A DNA stretch of 51,249 nt from Alistipes sp. (lineage in GTDB: Bacteria; Bacteroidota; Bacteroidia; Bacteroidales; Rikenellaceae): positions 1-51,249 of the forward strand of contig JAITWI010000030.1 in NCBI GenBank assembly GCA_031285345.1, in the 5' to 3' direction. Within the stretch, counting starts at the first letter, position 1, and every line of letters begins with the position of its first letter. The notes under the pieces were generated by a model. It was not told the DNA's origin, made no database searches, and saw only the letters and a program-made list of their open reading frames with translations. A program made the position numbers and the translations under genes. Below are positions 49,128 to 51,249 of the stretch, piece after piece.

Positions 49128-50246
49128 ATGAAAAACTTTCGCGTCCCCGTCGCCCTTGCGGCGATCGTTCCGCTCCTCTGTTTTGCCGCTTTCGCCCCTT
49201 TGGCCGTGCGTGCCCAGTCGTTCGACGGCGGCATCTCGGCGTCGGGCATCGCCCTCACCCCACTGGAACGCACCGTCCTGTTGGACATGGCGCTCGAAGT
49301 GGCCGACAGCGCCGTGACCGAAAGGCAGGGCGTGGCCGTGGTGCCCTATCTGTCCGACGGGGTGTCGGAGGCGGAGTTCCCGTCGGTTTTGGTCAACGGC
49401 AAGAGCCGCAACCGCATATACGAGCGGCAGACGAGGTTCGGCAACACGGGGCTGTCGGAAAACGCCCCGACGGAGGTTATGGTGGTCGACCGCAAACACC
49501 CCGGGGGCACGATAGACTACTCGGCCTCCATCGCGCGCGAGGAGTGGATGGACGGAGCGTCGCTGGGCATCAGGTTCGTGTTGGTCTCTCCGGCGGGCGA
49601 AATGCAATACCTCGACGGCGCTACGACCGGGATCCGCATGCCACCGGCGCTCCGGGCGGCCGAAGTGCCCGCTGAGGAGGTCGTTGCGGTCGAACCCCAA
49701 CCCGAGGCTAAACCGGAGCCCGCCCCTGTGAAGAGCCGCCATTCGATATCGGGCGTCGCGGGTCTCGACTTGGTGACGGGGGATGCGCGTTCGATGAGGA
49801 ACTTCAGGCTCGATCCTCAGGTGTTCTCGACCCTGAGCGAGGAGGTGGACGGGGCGATCCGAGAGCGGGGCGCGCGAATCGTGTCGGTCGAGGTCACCGG
49901 CTACGCGTCGCCCGACGGTCCGGCCCTGGTCAACGAGGGGATCGCTCTCGAACGCGCCAAGGAGTTGGCCTACTTCCTGCGGGACAGATACGGCATAGCC
50001 CCCACGGCGCTGACGGTGGGTGCCGTGGGCGAGGATTGGAAGGGACTGCGCGAGATGGTGGCCGGGAGCGACCTGCCCTATGTGAGCGCGGTGCTGGAAA
50101 TAATCGACGGCACCGAATCGGTCGAGCAGAAGGAGGTTAAGTTGCGGAAGATAATGGGCGGCGGCATATGGAGGCGGATGTCGCAAACGATGCTTCCCGA
50201 GCTTCGCCGCGTGGAGTACCTTATTAATTACGAGGCCGCCGAATAG
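49128..50246 (+). CDS. DUF3868-family protein with OmpA-like C-terminus
   Basis: From ATG 49128 the protein has 372 residues with a signal peptide ending VRAQ. The N-terminal half (YLSDGVSEAEFPSVLVNGKSRNRIYER, IARE-EWMDGASLGI) is typical of DUF3868. A Pro/Glu linker follows, then an OmpA-like domain (VEVTGYASPDGPALVNEGIALERAKELAYFLRDRYGI), which may bind or organise the envelope. The frame opens at 49092, but the signal peptide starts at the second Met. It pairs with the DUF3575 gene upstream. The next gene is an unrelated amidase. Confidence 0.83.
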   Translation: MKNFRVPVALAAIVPLLCFAAFAPLAVRAQSFDGGISASGIALTPLERTVLLDMALEVADSAVTERQGVAVVPYLSDGVSEAEFPSVLVNGKSRNRIYERQTRFGNTGLSENAPTEVMVVDRKHPGGTIDYSASIAREEWMDGASLGIRFVLVSPAGEMQYLDGATTGIRMPPALRAAEVPAEEVVAVEPQPEAKPEPAPVKSRHSISGVAGLDLVTGDARSMRNFRLDPQVFSTLSEEVDGAIRERGARIVSVEVTGYASPDGPALVNEGIALERAKELAYFLRDRYGIAPTALTVGAVGEDWKGLREMVAGSDLPYVSAVLEIIDGTESVEQKEVKLRKIMGGGIWRRMSQTMLPELRRVEYLINYEAAE

Positions 50247-50305
50247 TCGCGCGGGTGGTGTACGGCATTGAGATAGCGTCGATGAAAACAGATATGCGGG
50301 CGGCG

Positions 50306-51100
50306 ATGAAGATCGCGTTGGTGCAAATGAACATTGTGTGGGGCGATCCGCAGGCCAATTTCGACAGGTTGGACGAACTTTTCGACTCGTCGGGCGGGCG
50401 GATCGAGGGGTGCGACCTTGTGGTGCTGCCCGAGATGTTCCCGACGGGCTACGCCGTATCGCCCCGGGGGATCGCCGAGCGCGACGGCGCCCGAGCGCTC
50501 GAATGGATGCGCCGTACGGCTCGAAGGATGAACGCGGCGGTGATGGGGAGCGTGGCGGTGGAAGAGAATTTCGGATCGGCCGGAGGCGGCGACAAGTTTT
50601 ATAACCGGATGTACTTCGTGAAGCCCGACGGCTCGGCGACCGCCTACGACAAGCGCCACCTGTTCTCGTTCGCCGGCGAGGACAGGGAGTACACCGCAGG
50701 AACCGAAAGGGTCGTCGTCGAGTGGAGGGGTTGGCGGATCCTGTTGCAGGTGTGCTACGATTTGCGATTCCCCGTGTTCACCCGCTCGCGGGGCGACTAC
50801 GACATGATCGTCTACTCGGCCAACTGGCCCACGGCGCGGCGGAGCGTTTGGGACACGCTGCTGCGGGCTCGCGCCATCGAGAACCTCTGCTACGTGGCGG
50901 GTGTGAACCGGGTGGGCGACGACCCGGCGGCAAGCTACTCGGGCGGAACATACCTTATAGACTACAAGGGCGCCGTAGTGGCGAAAGACGACGGCTGTGA
51001 GCAGATCGTGACCGCCACGGCCGACATGGATGCGCTACGGGCGTTTCGCCGTAAGTTCCCCGCCGAGGCCGACGCAGACGACTTCCGCCTCACCTTGTAA
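50306..51100 (+). CDS. Nitrilase-superfamily amidase (YafV/omega-amidase-like)
   Basis: The family hydrolyses C-N bonds, such as the amide of alpha-keto-glutaramate. The Glu-Lys-Cys triad is present: LPEMFPTGY, DKRHLFSFAGED and LLQVCYDLRFP. NWPTARRSVWDTLLRARAIENLCYVAGVNRVGDD is the usual later block. From ATG 50306 (MKIALVQMN) the protein has 264 residues, a normal length; in-frame ATGs at 50294 and 50282 are possible. It follows the DUF3868 gene by about 60 bases without a clear promoter. Confidence 0.9.
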   Translation: MKIALVQMNIVWGDPQANFDRLDELFDSSGGRIEGCDLVVLPEMFPTGYAVSPRGIAERDGARALEWMRRTARRMNAAVMGSVAVEENFGSAGGGDKFYNRMYFVKPDGSATAYDKRHLFSFAGEDREYTAGTERVVVEWRGWRILLQVCYDLRFPVFTRSRGDYDMIVYSANWPTARRSVWDTLLRARAIENLCYVAGVNRVGDDPAASYSGGTYLIDYKGAVVAKDDGCEQIVTATADMDALRAFRRKFPAEADADDFRLTL

Positions 51101-51156
51101 AGTTCGGAATCCGCAGACGACTTCGAATTGAACATTCAAAGTTAAAAGCGAACTGC

Positions 51157-51181
51157 GCGCAAAAACAAGAACCTTTTGCGC
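51157..51181. terminator. Inverted repeat after the amidase gene
   Basis: GCGCAAAA (51157-51164) and TTTTGCGC (51174-51181) form a short perfect stem. There is no T-run afterwards, so termination is tentative. No gene was seen from here to the window end. Confidence 0.4.
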
Positions 51182-51249
51182 GACGAGTATACCGAACGCC
51201 ACCCCACCCCTATACCTTAATTATATACAACCGAGCCCCGGAGCCAGCG

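Overview
The window looks like a chromosomal segment of a high-GC member of the Bacteroidales, most like Rikenellaceae/Alistipes. The evidence is promoters of the Bacteroidetes type (TAnnTTTG at -7), little Shine-Dalgarno sequence, FISUMP/fimbrillin-like lipoproteins, BACON, DUF3575, DUF3868 and DUF1573 proteins, a TamL-type lipoprotein and an EF-G2 paralogue. No rRNA, CRISPR array, insertion sequence or prophage was seen. The genus is inferred from gene content only.

Layout. 1-3.7 kb: end of a FISUMP-like gene, a 4HBT thioesterase, guaB, and a ribF that stops before its riboflavin kinase domain. 3.7-9.7 kb: rex, a head-GIN-type lipoprotein, a HAD phosphatase, tamL and a nitroreductase. 9.8-20.3 kb: an alpha/beta hydrolase with rpiB, then tpiA, lpxB and lpxI, lysS, and tgt with an LptF/G permease. 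20.4-24.7 kb: a GT2 glycosyltransferase, an ECF sigma factor and rsmG, then rpmH, a lipoprotein and the RNase P RNA. 24.7-26.8 kb: an AT-richer islet with a structured leader, a lipoprotein whose signal peptide is built from ten copies of a pentanucleotide, a TraB/TIKI-like lipoprotein and a thioredoxin-like protein. 26.9-36.2 kb: mqnB-mqnD (futalosine menaquinone pathway), an AI-2E family permease, EF-G2, a BACON lipoprotein, a DUF975 protein and an acyl-CoA synthetase. 36.4-42.6 kb: a four-gene surface/fimbrial operon, transcribed divergently from a membrane-bound LuxR-type regulator. 42.9-46.4 kb: a DUF1573 protein and an Nfn/Sud-like flavoprotein pair. 46.4-51.2 kb: tRNA-Asn, a cold-shock protein, queG, a DUF3575/DUF3868 pair and a nitrilase-family amidase.

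Two genome-wide habits stand out. First, many genes have their last codons and stop codon copied in tandem just downstream: the thioesterase, tamL, rpiB and the acyl-CoA synthetase clearly; lptF/G and lpxB in diverged form. Second, universally conserved enzymes (LpxB, RsmG, Tgt, RibF, MqnD, acyl-CoA synthetase, TamL) carry long in-frame low-complexity insertions made of short DNA repeats. Both look like products of one process of short tandem duplication. A dispersed intergenic repeat that ends in a -7 promoter box sits upstream of at least five genes.

The best candidate for an undescribed system is the 24.7-26.8 kb islet. Its pentanucleotide tract would switch the first lipoprotein between two alternative start codons and an OFF state, and the neighbours suggest envelope or thiol chemistry. 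A second possible switch is a six-A run that frameshifts the last gene of the fimbrial operon.
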